Shown in pieces: positions 1 through 12,308 of a stretch of DNA of 64,000 nucleotides (the first letter of the stretch is position 1; each line of letters starts with the position of its first letter). The stretch spans positions 602,501 to 666,500 of the forward strand of contig CM032809.1 of the NCBI GenBank assembly GCA_019155185.1, written 5' to 3'. The notes beneath the pieces were generated by a model. The model did not search any database. It worked only from the letters and a program-made list of their open reading frames with translations, and was not told where the DNA came from. The position numbers and the translations under genes are program-made. This stretch comes from Beaufortia kweichowensis (Eukaryota > Chordata > Actinopteri > Cypriniformes > Gastromyzontidae).

Positions 1-44
1 CCTGAGACGCTGCTGTCTGCATTAGACAAGATGCTGCTTATAAA

Positions 45-465
45 GTGAGACACACACACACACATCATATACAACACACACACACACATACACATCAATA
101 TACAACACACACACACACACACATCATATACAACACACACACACACATCATATACAACACACACACACACACACACACATCATATACAACACACACACAC
201 ATCATATACAACACACACACACACACACATCATATACATCACACACACACAGTTCAGACATTCACACACACACATCATATACAACACACACACACACACA
301 CACACATCATATACAACACACACACATCATATACAACACACACACACATCATATACAACACACACACACACACACACACACACATCATATACAACACACA
401 CACACACACACATCATATACATCACACACACACAGTTCAGACATTCACACACACACATCATATAC

Positions 466-496
<31 letters not shown>

Positions 497-680
497 CACA
501 CACACACATCATATACAACACACACACACACACATACACACACACATCATATACAACACACACACACATCATATACAACACACATCATATACAACACACA
601 CATCATATACAACACACACACACACATCATATACATCACACACACACACACAGTTCAGACATTCACACACACACACATGT
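45..680. repeat. Compound CA minisatellite with an embedded ATCATATACAAC unit
   Basis: The stretch consists of short (CA)n runs interrupted again and again by the unit ATCATATACAAC. A rarer insert, CAGTTCAGACATTCACAC, recurs at about 250, 433 and 651. This makes a crude higher-order repeat of roughly 180-220 bases. The apparent open frames on both strands translate only to His/Thr or Cys/Val repeats and are not genes. Confidence 0.95.
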
Positions 681-2470
681 ACACACATGTTTTGTAGCTT
701 CCTCTCTGTCTGTTAACACGACACGTCTGGTTTCTGCATTTCCTGTAACAGAACTGCTGTAATTGACCTGTTAAAATTGGATCTGAGCGTCTGAGTGACT
801 CTGTGCCGGATGTTCTCACCCTGAAATCTCTGTATGTTCACAGAAATGATCAAAGCTCGTCCTTGAATCTGACCAGCACAGAAATAATCAATATCATAAT
901 CTAGATCTATATGTCATGTGACGTGACATTCAACAATTAAAAACAATATATCTCACAATAATCATATTAATATTTTTGGAGTCATTATGGAATGCAGCTC
1001 TTCTGTTAGATGTTCAGACAGCGCTGCAGAGCTTTAATAAAGCCGAGGATCAGCTCACACATTCTCTCATTATTCTTCTTTCCTTTGAATAACACAATTA
1101 AAAGAGGGAAATTGTGGCGAAGCGCTGCGAGTATCTATTCGTCAGACTAAAGAGGCGTCGTGTCTTTGATAAAGACTATGCTCCATCTCTCTCCTCTGGC
1201 AGGCCTGCAGTATTAACACGCTCCACAACGCCTGCAGTATGGAGGAATATTTCATGTAAAAATGCTCTTGACATGCTATTAAGGTGAATTAGCTTGAGCC
1301 ACTTGACTGTAAATGTTCTGATTAGACCTCGCTGTGCAAGTGTGTATAAAGAGGATTTTGTAAATGGTTTGAATGGTGAATGAAGGACAGATGTGATGAT
1401 GAATCAGATCTGCTGTGTGTTTTATGATCTGAGAGCCGTACGGCACTGACCTCATGCAGTCTGTCCACCGACTCCAAGAAATTTACTAAAAGAAAAGTAC
1501 AGGAAGATAAAATTATGATTCGCCAAATGATCAGATTTGTGTATTCAGTTCTTTTCTGATCCTTTTAGGTGCTGAAGAACTTGAAACTGTTTAAGCTGAT
1601 GAAATGAGCTGTTTTATGTGAAAGACATTCATAACGTCTGCAGCAGAGGAACTCCAGGAGAGGTTCTCTATCGGGTTGTGTGGTTCCTCAGAAGATTATT
1701 ACGGTTCTACAGATTACTATTAAAGGTGAGAAACAAATGGTTCTTTTAACAACCTTTTCTTTTGGGAACCAGAAAAGATTCTTTTGAACCTCGATGAACC
1801 TGTTTAGCACTTAATGAGTGTAGATGTTGCGGTGATGATCTAAACAGAAGGATGTTTTGGTGACGTTTATGTCTGTCATTGTATTGGTTCAGAAAAATAC
1901 AGACAGATGTTTTAAACGGTGCTGGAAACCATCTATGATTGTCTTCTCCACTGTAATGAAACGGTCGTGTTATTGACATGAGAGATCTGAGATTCACAGA
2001 TCTGTTACCCGTCTGTCTGATGCAGACGTCACGGTCCGGTTGTGTCATAAAAACCATCCGGATTGTGTCCAGACGCACCCTGTTCTCATGTTCAGATCTT
2101 TAATTGAACTATTTTTAATAGCGGTACATGGCTCACATTAGCAGATGATGTGATTTTATTACTCGCTGTATGAGCGTTTTAGACATGACAGTGTGTAAAA
2201 TAAGAGCATGTGAGCGGACGACTAGAGGAGACTAATGGAGGAGCATTCTGTAGATCAATGAAGCTGTTATATGAGCTCATGTTAGAACGCTCTAATGCGC
2301 TCACAGAAACTACAGAACAGTTCATCCTAATGTACAGAGAAGAACTCTAACATCTGTCTGTCTGTCTGCTTCATTTATCTCACTGGTCTTCTGATCTGAA
2401 GCATCAGGTGAGACAGCGGTGTCTGATGTGAAGGGTCAGAGGTCAGTACAGAGTTAAACTGCACCATTTA
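681..2470. other. Intergenic, no gene seen
   Basis: AT-rich DNA with no supported exon on either strand. The only longer open frame (1746-2078, minus) has no recognisable protein character. No RNA gene or mobile element could be identified here. Confidence 0.6.
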
Positions 2471-2474
2471 ATCC

Positions 2475-2796
<322 letters not shown>

Positions 2797-2799
2797 CAG

Positions 2800-4483
2800 T
2801 GTTGTTGTTGTTGAGCACTTCACATATGGCCATCCTCTGATCTTCATCCAGCGTTCTCCTCCTGCTGTCTGAATCTTCAGATGCTTCAGCCTGTATTTTG
2901 TACCTAAATGAGGTGCTGTGTGAATTTGTTATAATTTCTCATGAAATGTTTGATTTAAATTAATTCTTTAGTTTATGGCAATGAAATGACACACTTGATG
3001 AACTGTCAGATTCTTTCACATCACCCGGACAGACCAGATATTAATATATCAGTCAGGAACATGTTAAGATCAGAGCAGTGTTATGATCATATTAAAATGT
3101 TGTGTTATTCAAGCACTTTTAATTATTTTCCTTTAGATTTTGACACACAGAATCATCATTAATATCTTCTGTCACGCAGGGTTTGTTGGTGTAAACAGAA
3201 AAGCATTTTGCAGTCACATGTTTTCTGCTGTTTCTTTCATTATTTTGCGGGTGACGCAGCACATCTCAGCAGATGGCAGCTTTGGCTCCACACAGACACA
3301 GTCTGACGCATAAGAACCGAAGTGTCCGGCAGCGAGAGGCCAGAGCTCTGTGCCGCCCCACGTTCAACAGCAGATCAGCTCACCGTGTTTCAGATAGACC
3401 AGCGGGAGCTGAATAAAGCAGCATCACGTCTGGAGATGAGACCTCCTGAAGACTCTTCATGAAGATCATCATTGAGTGATCTGCAGGTGATCTGAGAGTC
3501 TTGTGTTTCACTCTTTAAATGAGGCAATACTCTGAAACAGAGACACACACAGACATGAGCTTTTATTACTCAGATATTTCTCTCTGTGAGCTGCAGAATT
3601 CTCATGAGGTTTGTTTAGGTATCAACATTGTTTCAGATGTTCATTTTAAATGTTTTTTAGAGAAATCCAAACAGACAAATGAGTCAATTGTTGACATTTA
3701 GAAAACATAGATAATTAGAAACTTGATGTTGATGATAGTTCATGTTAATTAAATGTAAATTCAGAATGTTATGATTGGTATAAATTCTAGGTTACTTCAA
3801 AAAGCGATTTATCTAAACAGTAATTGCATTACTCATTACGTCTTAAAAACTGTATCAATCATGGACTCAAAACATTTTCAATATCTGAACATTTTTAAAG
3901 ATTCATGTTTTTAAAGACATCATCAAGATTAACCATCTATAAACATTCCTCTTTTCAGTAAATATGTTTTTGTATGAATGTCAACAAAATGATCTCATTT
4001 CAAATGCATTTCTAACTTGCCTAAATTTAGATTTTAAATGCAATATAGTTTTATAGAGAATTGTTGGAATGTTGGATTTGATGGAATGATGCAGTATGTT
4101 ATTCTGATCACTTTGTCATGGGAGATTTTAATGAGAGATGTTTGTGGTTTTGGTATGTGAGCTGTAGTTGAAACACAGTTGTACAGACAGTGATGGAAAG
4201 AAAGCAGTTTTCTTCAGCGTTCATGTGTGCATGTGCACACGCGTGACGCCCACCCTTACACACCCACACTCTCATTTACCAAAGCGAGCGCTTTCCACTT
4301 ACAACTCACCCGAATCCCTCAGACAGACGCCCGCACAACACTCGTCTCTCTAAACAGAGCATATCACACTCCTGCTGAATATTCATAATGTTTTCATATT
4401 GATGCCATGATTGTGACCTCCCAGTGACTGAATCACCTGCTTTAGAGAGACACAGACAGATATAAAGACAGTAGAGGGACTGA

Positions 4484-4523
<40 letters not shown>

Positions 4524-5542
4524 TGGATGAAAGAGAAGGTGTTTCACTGGCAGAGAATCACGTGCTGTAATAACACACGCAAACACACGCCTGCGACTAT
4601 CCACACAGAGCCGATCCGATCGTCTTCTAGCCCAAGAGTTAATCACCTGTGTGTGCCTGAGGACATGTCTGTTACACACATATACTATACACATATAAAC
4701 ACACTGTCCAGGTCACATTTCACCACAAATTCCTACAAACCTTTTCTGTTTTTAAAGCACTATTAGTTTATGACCATGTTTTTCTGAATTTACTGTAATG
4801 TTCCTGTAAATGAGCAAGCAGAATAATGATCAAGTATATGATCAATATTTTTATTATTTTGCATTATAATAATGAGATTTGTGGGGAAATTTTAATTTTT
4901 CAAGAAAATGTTATATTTCTAACCATTAAGATTCATCTTGTTTGTACAAAATACATTTGGAGAAAATATAACCTGAACGTGATTTACAGCTTTCATAAGA
5001 TTCATACATTCATTTAAGAAAGTTTTCAAATGTTTTTCAAAATGGAATCCTATCTGGTTCTAGTATTTCTTGAGAAATGAAGCCAGTTATGAATGAGAAT
5101 TTCATTTAGTCATGAACATTACTGCTATGTTACATACAGGTCATTTCAGACTGATTCATCATACAGACCCCTGGGATAATTGTGAAGCCTTACCCAAAGC
5201 CCCAAACAGCCAATCAGAAGCCTGGGATTGAGGAGATGTCTGGGTTTTGCACCGTCACCCTGATGTCCTGAGAGGAGGAGACACATGGAGCTGCGCAGAG
5301 ATGCAAAACCTCTCACTGCATGCCAGCCAAACTGGGTCAGCTCTCTCTCACTCTCTCCTCGCTCGCTCACTCACATCTGACGGAAGCTTTTCTTTCAGTT
5401 TTGGAAATATTTGCCCAGTTACTGCTCTTGCCCTTTAGAAAGTGGCTTTTCTGTCTGACATATGTGTGAGTAACAGGCTGTGAAAGGTTGATTTAATCAC
5501 ATTTATGAAATGTTAAGTGCTTTCCCTGTCCGGTGATGAGTG

Positions 5543-5576
<34 letters not shown>

Positions 5577-5611
5577 GAGACAGAGAGAGAGAGAGAGAGA
5601 GACAGAGAGAG

Positions 5612-5655
<44 letters not shown>

Positions 5656-7940
5656 AGAGAGAGACAGAGAGAGAGACACAGAGAGAGAGGTGTGGACAGT
5701 GTTATAGTGAGTGTCAAAATATAAGATTGTCTCTTGTTATGGTGAAGCGCACACCCAATCGGCCAATTATCATCTTAAAATCTTCAAGACCAGCTGATCT
5801 GTGGCTTATAGTATGTCAATAGACTTCTTGGCGTCTTTGTGTATTTCAGAAGAAACAAAGACATAACCGAGAAGTGTATTCTTTACAAGAACAACCACTA
5901 AGTCATGAGATTTTCTTTGAGATTTGAACACATACAAAAGCAGTGTATTGTATAAAGTTATACTTATGTTAAAGTGAGGAGAAGTAATGAAGTTTGTCTG
6001 TGTGTTTTACCAGTAGGAGTGTGTGGAGGTCAGACTGCTGGAGTTTTTATCATTGTGACGTCAGAGTTCTGGCACATCCACAAACGCCCGGCCTCAGCGC
6101 ACCTGTCTCCATTTAAGTAATGGATTCTGCTGATTCTGCCCATCGCAACACAATTAGATGTTTCCTCAGGAGATCAGATCCGCCTCCGAGCGCCCGACTG
6201 ATAATGATGCTGGAGACGTCGCAGAACTGCAGTTTCTAACGTCACGGGACAGGCAGAAGCTACGCTTCCCAATAAAGAGGGTAGAAACGTCACACCACAT
6301 GACTGTCACATTAAAAACACCCATGAGTCTTAAAGGAGGATTTTCTGATCTTATATGATGAGTTCAGACTTTGATATTCCCCCCTCAGCGTGCAGATGCA
6401 CAGACATCTGATTTACTAGAATTAATGGATTCATTTCCATAATGTCACAAAAGCCAAATTCCATTAATCGTGGCCTTTTTGGAACAGAACACAGACATGA
6501 GCTGGAGTTTCATTAGTTGGGCCAACGTCCATGATTTGAATACATTACAGTAATTATAAAGTCTTCTCTTAACAAACACGCACAGCGTGAGCTCTAATGA
6601 TCTTCTGTTTAGATTGACTTTACTGTCTTTATATTTTGGTCCCTTGTGTTATATGAGTAAATTAATTGTGCTCTTGTTTTAGAAATAACATTTTGACATT
6701 TTTCTATTCAATTAATGTGTCCAAATATATTTTGGAGCCTTATCTGCAGTTATTGGATGTAATGAGTGTTGTAAGATTATTCATAGGAGATGTTTGAAAC
6801 GTTTTATCATGTTTATAATCAGATCTCTTAAGACATGAGATTTAAATGTTACCTTAATCTTAAACCTTAATCTTAACATTAAAATAGGTAATGTTCCCCT
6901 CTGTCAAAGCTCTTAATCTCATTCGCACCCGCGTTCAGATTAAAATAGCATGCAGAAGCAGGATTGACATCAGATACGGTCTTCTCCTGTGTCCTGTAAC
7001 CCAACCCGAGCGCATCGGTTTGGTGTGACAGAAGATTTCATTCAGTAATGACTGACATTTCAATCTGTACCTCACACACAGATATCACGTCACTTCAGAA
7101 GATCTGGATTACAGTGAGTGAATCACATGGGCCGATGTTCTGTTGTGTTTCACAGACACTGACAGAAATGGATTTGGAAGGACATCAGGGTGAGTAAACT
7201 TCATTCAGCTGAACACAGAAAGAAACAGAATGATTAACATGTCAAAGGTTTCGAGGTCTTGAGCAGACGCAGGGAAGGTCACGGGGTCTTACTTAACTCC
7301 CGCAGGGTCAGAATAAAGTGTCATCCTCAGAAGATGCTTCAGACCGGAGGGTTTGTGATGTTCTTTCACCTCTCACTCTTCTGCTTGCTAATGTTCATGA
7401 GTCACTCAATAGAAGAACACAGACACTTTCACAGGACCCTCAGTACTTACAGTCCCTTCACTGGTGCACAAGAACACTTTGAATCATTTTTCTCTGAAGA
7501 CTGTCAGTCGTGCTGCTGAAGGTGAATGCAGCATCACGGCCACATGCAGAATTCTGCTGAATAACTCAAAAGCCCGAGCATCATGTAAAGATCCCTTTGA
7601 TCGTGTGCTTTTCTCTCAAGAGCTTCTTGAAAACACAATGCAGAAAAACTTAATCACGTGTAAGATAGGATTTAATTGAGATGAAAGCCTGCTCGTATCT
7701 AATGTTTGGTGTCTGCATTAGTAATGATTCTGGGTAAATATTGTACTGATGTTACATCAATAGCTGAGCGTTCGACGTCATTAGAGATGACATCATCAGA
7801 TGCTTACTCATCCAAGAGTGTTGCTCCTGAATCAGCAGCAGGTCTCATGTCTAGCAGCAGACGTGAAACACAATGTTGTGTTCGCATTAATCGCTGAATC
7901 ATGTCAGGACACAAACAGGACTAGACCAAAAGCAGTTACT
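2800..7940. other. Intergenic, no gene seen; short GA tracts
   Basis: No supported coding exon. It contains a short (GA)n tract at 4485-4521 and an imperfect GA/CAGA tract at 5552-5690. A GC-richer piece at about 3245-3400 contains a CAGATG E-box, and another at about 6075-6300 contains a CACCTG E-box and a CAATTAG homeobox-type site. The latter two could be regulatory elements near the 3' side of scrt1, but I see only motif-level support. Confidence 0.5.
5552..5690. repeat. Imperfect (GA)n / CAGAGA microsatellite
   Basis: GA dinucleotides interspersed with CAGAGA units. Frames through it are Arg-Glu repeat artefacts. Confidence 0.93.
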
Positions 7941-7949
7941 TAATTGTTC

Positions 7950-9238
7950 TTTATTATGAAGTGAGAAAATGCCCGGTGTAATTTGTGCTTTACATATTTT
8001 TCAAATGCTGGGGAAAAATACCCAGGGAAAAGAAGTCCAGAAATAAGTTCATTAGATTCTTTACAGTTTGTAGAAATATTTGATTCCAAAGGAGTCTATG
8101 TACAAGGCAAAGTCTTGCATTAAACCGTTAGTTCTTCGTGTCCGTAGATACAAAAACAGAGGTTCAGCTAACACAAGGCCAGTCTACCTGAATCGCTAAG
8201 AGTTGTGCTACTGTTTTTATTATTTTTCACAAAAGTTGTAAATGTTCTTAAAGAAGTGCTTTTCAAAGGCTCTCGCCCGGATGAAACGCGTCCACCTGTC
8301 CGTGACGCAGTGCTGGATCTTCTACAAGCGCGATCCCGGCGAGCATCTTTATGATCCGTTCGCGCGCTTAACTTCTACAACTACATTATTAAATAAGAGG
8401 CAGGCAGTGCATAACCACTTACAAAAGGACCCTAAATCCCTTCCCCACCCGTCCCGTGGAAGTATTCGCTAATACTACTCTGGCATTTCCCTGATATTGA
8501 ACATCTGAACGACTACTGATAGTATTGGATAAAATCGTGATTAAAAAGGCTATAGTTATTACTCGTTTTAGCATTTAAAAATACCATGCATTATTGCTCT
8601 ATTCATCATCATCGTCATGACTCCCGAGAAATATTGCCGACGGATGCTAGATCTAGGTTTTGGCAAAAAATCCAAAGCTTCATAAAATTGGCATAGATTT
8701 CCTTAGTAGTATTTTTTTTGCATGCAACGAATTTATAAAGTGGCAAACAAAAATAAGATATTCAGAAAGTGGCAAATGCTTTGGCATATTAATGACGAAG
8801 GCTTGGCAACTGAACGACAACTTAAAGTGCAAATAAAGAGTTTACACAGCTTGTAGGAAAAAAATAAATAAATATATAAATAGGTCAATAAGTTAAGGAA
8901 TAAATAGTTTTACCTTAATGCCGAACACTTTTGTGGCCACTGGCAGCAGTACAATATTATCCAATACTTAGAAAAAAGGTTTGACCTTTTGAGAGAAATA
9001 AAGACATTTTCAATGTCCTCTGAGTTTTGGCAAAACTGATGATGTTTCGGCTCTGAATATGCGAACAGAGAAACAGAGAGTACACTTAAAAAATAAAAGA
9101 AAGAAGTTAAGGTACATGCGATTAATCCATGATTTCCTCAGAGATGTTGTCGCTGCAGGACAACAAATCGAGTTAAAATGTGCTGTCAACCGGTTGTCAT
9201 CGAGTGGTTCAAGTTGGAAGTTTGACGTGGCGTTCGGC
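7950..9238 (-). other. scrt1: Probable scrt1 3' UTR
   Basis: This AT-rich stretch lies directly downstream of the scrt1 stop codon on the minus strand. It carries several TTTATT strings on the plus strand, which read AATAAA on the minus strand. The most distal good candidate polyadenylation signal is at 7950-7955, giving a 3' UTR of about 1.3 kb. Nothing protein-coding is seen. The end is inferred from the signal only; transcript data could place it earlier. Confidence 0.45.
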
Positions 9239-10953
9239 TCACGCGTCCAGTGGACTCAAAGGAGAAAATGCTCCCTTGAAGCAGGCCGACTCGTAGTGCT
9301 TGTTCAGGTAAGACTTGAGGGCGAAGGTCTTGTTACATCTCTTGCACTTGTAGTGTTTAAAGGCCGAATGCGTCTGCATGTGCGCGCGCAGGTTGGAGCG
9401 GTCGGCGAACGCCTTCCCGCAGTGCGCGCATCCGAAGGGCTTCTCCCCCGTGTGCGAGCGCATGTGTCCCTGTAAAAGCCACGGCCTGCTGAAGGCCTTA
9501 CCGCATATGTCACACTTGTGCTTGAGGTCGTGGGTCAATAGATGCATGGCCATGGCTGGCATGGAGACGTAAACCTTCCCGCAGGTGGGACACTTCTTGG
9601 CCAGTTTGCTGTCCATGCTGCGGTGTGTTTGCTTGTGTCTACTTAGGTTGGAAGACGTGGCGTATGTCTTTCCGCACTCGTTGCACGTGTGCCGTTGAAG
9701 GCTCCTCGAAGTGCTGATGGCTTTTCTCCTTGACCTCCCGTCCGTGATGAAGAAGGCATCCACGGTGTATCCCTCGCTGACGGCGTTGTCTCCGTTGATG
9801 TACCCGGAGGATATCTCTGACTGCGGACTGTCCGGCTGATCCGAGTCGGGGGCTCCGTAGTCGCTGTGGATGCTATCGTAAATGGGCCCGGGCGAAGGTA
9901 CTTTGATGCCATTGTCACTTTCGCCGTCGTACACGGCCGGGGTCATGTAATCGCTGATGTACCCTGCCGTTAAAAAGAGCAACAGTGAGTTAATAAAAGC
10001 CTTCGAGTTTATGGACGCAACAGCGTGCTATCCTGTTACTGTAGCTCATCTTTTGGCTCGTTTGCAGTAGCCTGTCAGACAGAGGTGAGCCCAGACACAC
10101 AGACTTCTATTAGAGCATTTTTCTACATTAACCCTATAAGCGCGCGTACGCACGCAAAAAATCGATAGCTCTCCATTTCAATTAACGTGGCAACCTATTT
10201 AAGCACAATGGCGAGGAGAATGATATCGCCTCAGATATAATTGCATTTGCAGTCTTGATAGAAATCGAGCACAATTAGGTCGCTGTGCACCGAATGCAAC
10301 AAAACGTTTACAGAAGATTAGAGATATTACTTCATAACCCCCAGACACGAGCGCGCATAAATATTCCATAAATGTACGGAACGCCTGTGTTATGTAGAGC
10401 GTAAGTAATAACCTGAAACCCAATCAAACGTTCCCTTAATAGACTGAATGTGTTTGTGCGAGTGTGAATAATTCCATGACATTGTGCCCCTGTGTGTATA
10501 CTCATACACACGTTTGGCATGATAAATGTGTGTCGAAACAGCACACCTCCTGCTATATATGTTGAGTACTTGTTGCTAGCTCTGCGTTTTCAGAAATAAA
10601 ATGTCTTTTAAATCGTGCTGGAGAGTAGAATGCGAGCTTAAAAGAGCTGAAGACCTTAAAAATCTGCCGACTCCACAAAACAGTGATGCGTGTGACGGTG
10701 TTGAAAGCAGTGTGACCGTGGGTCAATTCGAACAGTTATGTCTCTAAACTACAGCACATTTACAATAATAATAAAAACACACGTACCGCCTAGACACCCT
10801 TATTTAAACGATAATAAATATCAAATACACATAATTACCTTTCTCATGAAAGCGCAGGCTGATGTCTGCCCTGGATCTGCCATACGAGCTCTCCAAATCA
10901 GCGGATGAGAAATCATCAAGTTTAACCTTTTTGACCAGGAAGGACCTTGGCAT
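9239..10953 (-). CDS. scrt1: Scratch1 zinc-finger transcriptional repressor
   Basis: Snail/Scratch superfamily DNA-binding repressor. Family members bind E-box CAGGTG-type sites in neuronal nuclei and act in neural differentiation and migration. There are two coding exons: 10839-10953 (38 codons plus one base, start ATG at 10953, donor GTAAT) and 9239-9963 (acceptor CAG before 9963), for 279 residues. The N-terminus MPRSFLVKK is the SNAG corepressor motif. Residues 1-38 and the GYINGD...SEGY...DAFFITDGRSRRK stretch match Scratch1 better than Scratch2. Five zinc fingers lie at roughly 130-152, 161-183, 187-209, 215-237 and 243-266; the last is C2HC (YESAC). The protein is shorter than human SCRT1 (348) because the low-complexity segment before the fingers is missing, which is usual in fish. 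Whether it is the a or b paralogue cannot be told from the sequence. Confidence 0.95.
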
Positions 10954-11160
10954 GTTTTAAGTTGAAGAAATAAACGCTCGTCCGCCGGTTGAATCTCTCG
11001 TTTTCCTCATGCAACGCTGGCGGCGATGGCTTATTGTATCGTTCTTCTTAGGTAACGCCGAGATTCGGATGCCAGCACAGCGTTACGGCGGACCCTCGAG
11101 CCCCTGATTGCGCTTCTGTTGATGCAGCGCGACGCAGCGACGCTCTTGGCAGAAATGCAA

Positions 11161-11214
11161 CTTCAGCACTGGACAGCTCCCGTTCGGCTGCGCGTCTTCA
11201 GCACTGGACAGCTC
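11161..11214. promoter_or_regulatory. Tandem RE1/REST-like sites upstream of scrt1
   Basis: A 19-base string, CTTCAGCACTGGACAGCTC, occurs twice 35 bases apart (11161-11179 and 11196-11214), about 210-260 bases upstream of the scrt1 ATG. Each copy joins the two half-sites of the REST/NRSF element (TTCAGCAC and GGACAGC), with two bases fewer between them than the canonical element. REST control of a neuron-restricted gene would make sense, but the non-canonical spacing leaves binding unproven. Confidence 0.45.
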
Positions 11215-11215
11215 T

Positions 11216-11275
<60 letters not shown>
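11216..11275. repeat. (CT)n tract in the scrt1 upstream region
   Basis: About 60 bases of uninterrupted CT immediately next to the tandem RE1-like sites. On the minus strand it is (GA)n, a GAGA-factor-like tract upstream of the scrt1 start codon. Confidence 0.95.
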
Positions 11276-11280
<5 letters not shown>

Positions 11281-12081
11281 CTCTTTCCTTTACTGTGTCT
11301 TCTTCCTTTGGGATCCTTAACGGCGATCTTCTCTTCGAGGTTGGAGTTTTAAATTTCGACTAACTAGTCCTTTTGTTCCCGATATGCTTTTCTAACCCCG
11401 AAGACACAGAAAGGAAAGGGAAAAAACTGAGTTTGCGTCAACGCGATCACGTCCCACTCATCGGCTTTACTTCGCAGCTGCTCCGTCTGAAGGCGTCGGG
11501 CTTTCTGAAGTCTGTTGATCAGCTGTTGGGATTTATATGGCTGCGATCAGGTGGGAAATGAAGATGGAAGTACTTAATTTAATCCATAAAAAATCTCCTG
11601 GGACCAACATTGAACTGGATGGAGTAATAATGCTGTGAGGCGTGAACGCCTGCGCCAGATTTTCCTTGAAGGCAATCGTGGAAAGATGCAAACGGGTTTT
11701 TATTTTTTATACAAACGGGAAATTCAGTTTAGATCAACGTTTGCATAAATTATTTTATATATTTAAAGGGTTATTTAAATTAAATTTCATTTCCTTTACG
11801 TAACAAACAAACAAAATTTAAATAAAAATTAAATGTCTATTAAAATGACGAAAAAAACATTTTAAAGTCATCGTGATTATTAATTATTGATTGTTTTTTT
11901 TTTTAAAACGTTTATGTTTTCTTTCACATTTAACATTCATTGCCTTTGAAACATATCCCCCTTTTGGTGCGTCAAAATCTGCCCTCCCGAGCTGCGGTTT
12001 CTGCACTGCTTGTGATGCGAACCTCAATATGAACTACTGGCTGTGGCCTCAGGCTTTCAGGTCATTCTTTTACATCACGGT

Positions 12082-12308
12082 CTATAAACCAATGGCTTTC
12101 TTCTCATGCAAATCACACGAACTGGGTACCAGAAGGTCCGTTTCCTCAATGATTCCTGTAGGAGCCATATGTCCGCAATTAACGTCGATCCTGGAGCTCT
12201 CATACACACTGTTGTCCGACATCGTGTTCTCATTGTTCAGACCTTCAATGGGACGCCTTTGAATATGGACGTCCTGCTGTAGGATTTTCATTTCAATAAC
12301 ATTCATAC
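12082..12308 (-). CDS. Candidate orphan terminal exon, protein unrecognised
   Basis: On the minus strand a good acceptor (pyrimidine run then CTGCAG) precedes an open frame of 74 codons ending in TAG at 12084-12082. The intron phase would be 1. The predicted tail begins MNVIEMKILQQ, has an acidic/polar body with a possible SVYESS tyrosine site and an EETDLLVP stretch, and ends KKAIGL. The composition resembles a cytoplasmic tail of a membrane protein, but I do not recognise the family. No upstream exon of the same gene could be found on the minus strand to the right. It could also be a relic exon, a stand-alone 74-residue frame starting at the ATG at 12306, or a chance frame. Confidence 0.3.

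Noticed and set aside
45..716. CRISPR-like array of regularly repeated ATCATATACAAC units
   Set aside because: Spacers are all CA runs of variable length, the genome is vertebrate, and there are no cas genes. It is a minisatellite.
9059..9475. 138-codon plus-strand frame over scrt1
   Set aside because: It is the antisense shadow of the zinc-finger exon; the minus strand encodes an unmistakable five-finger protein.
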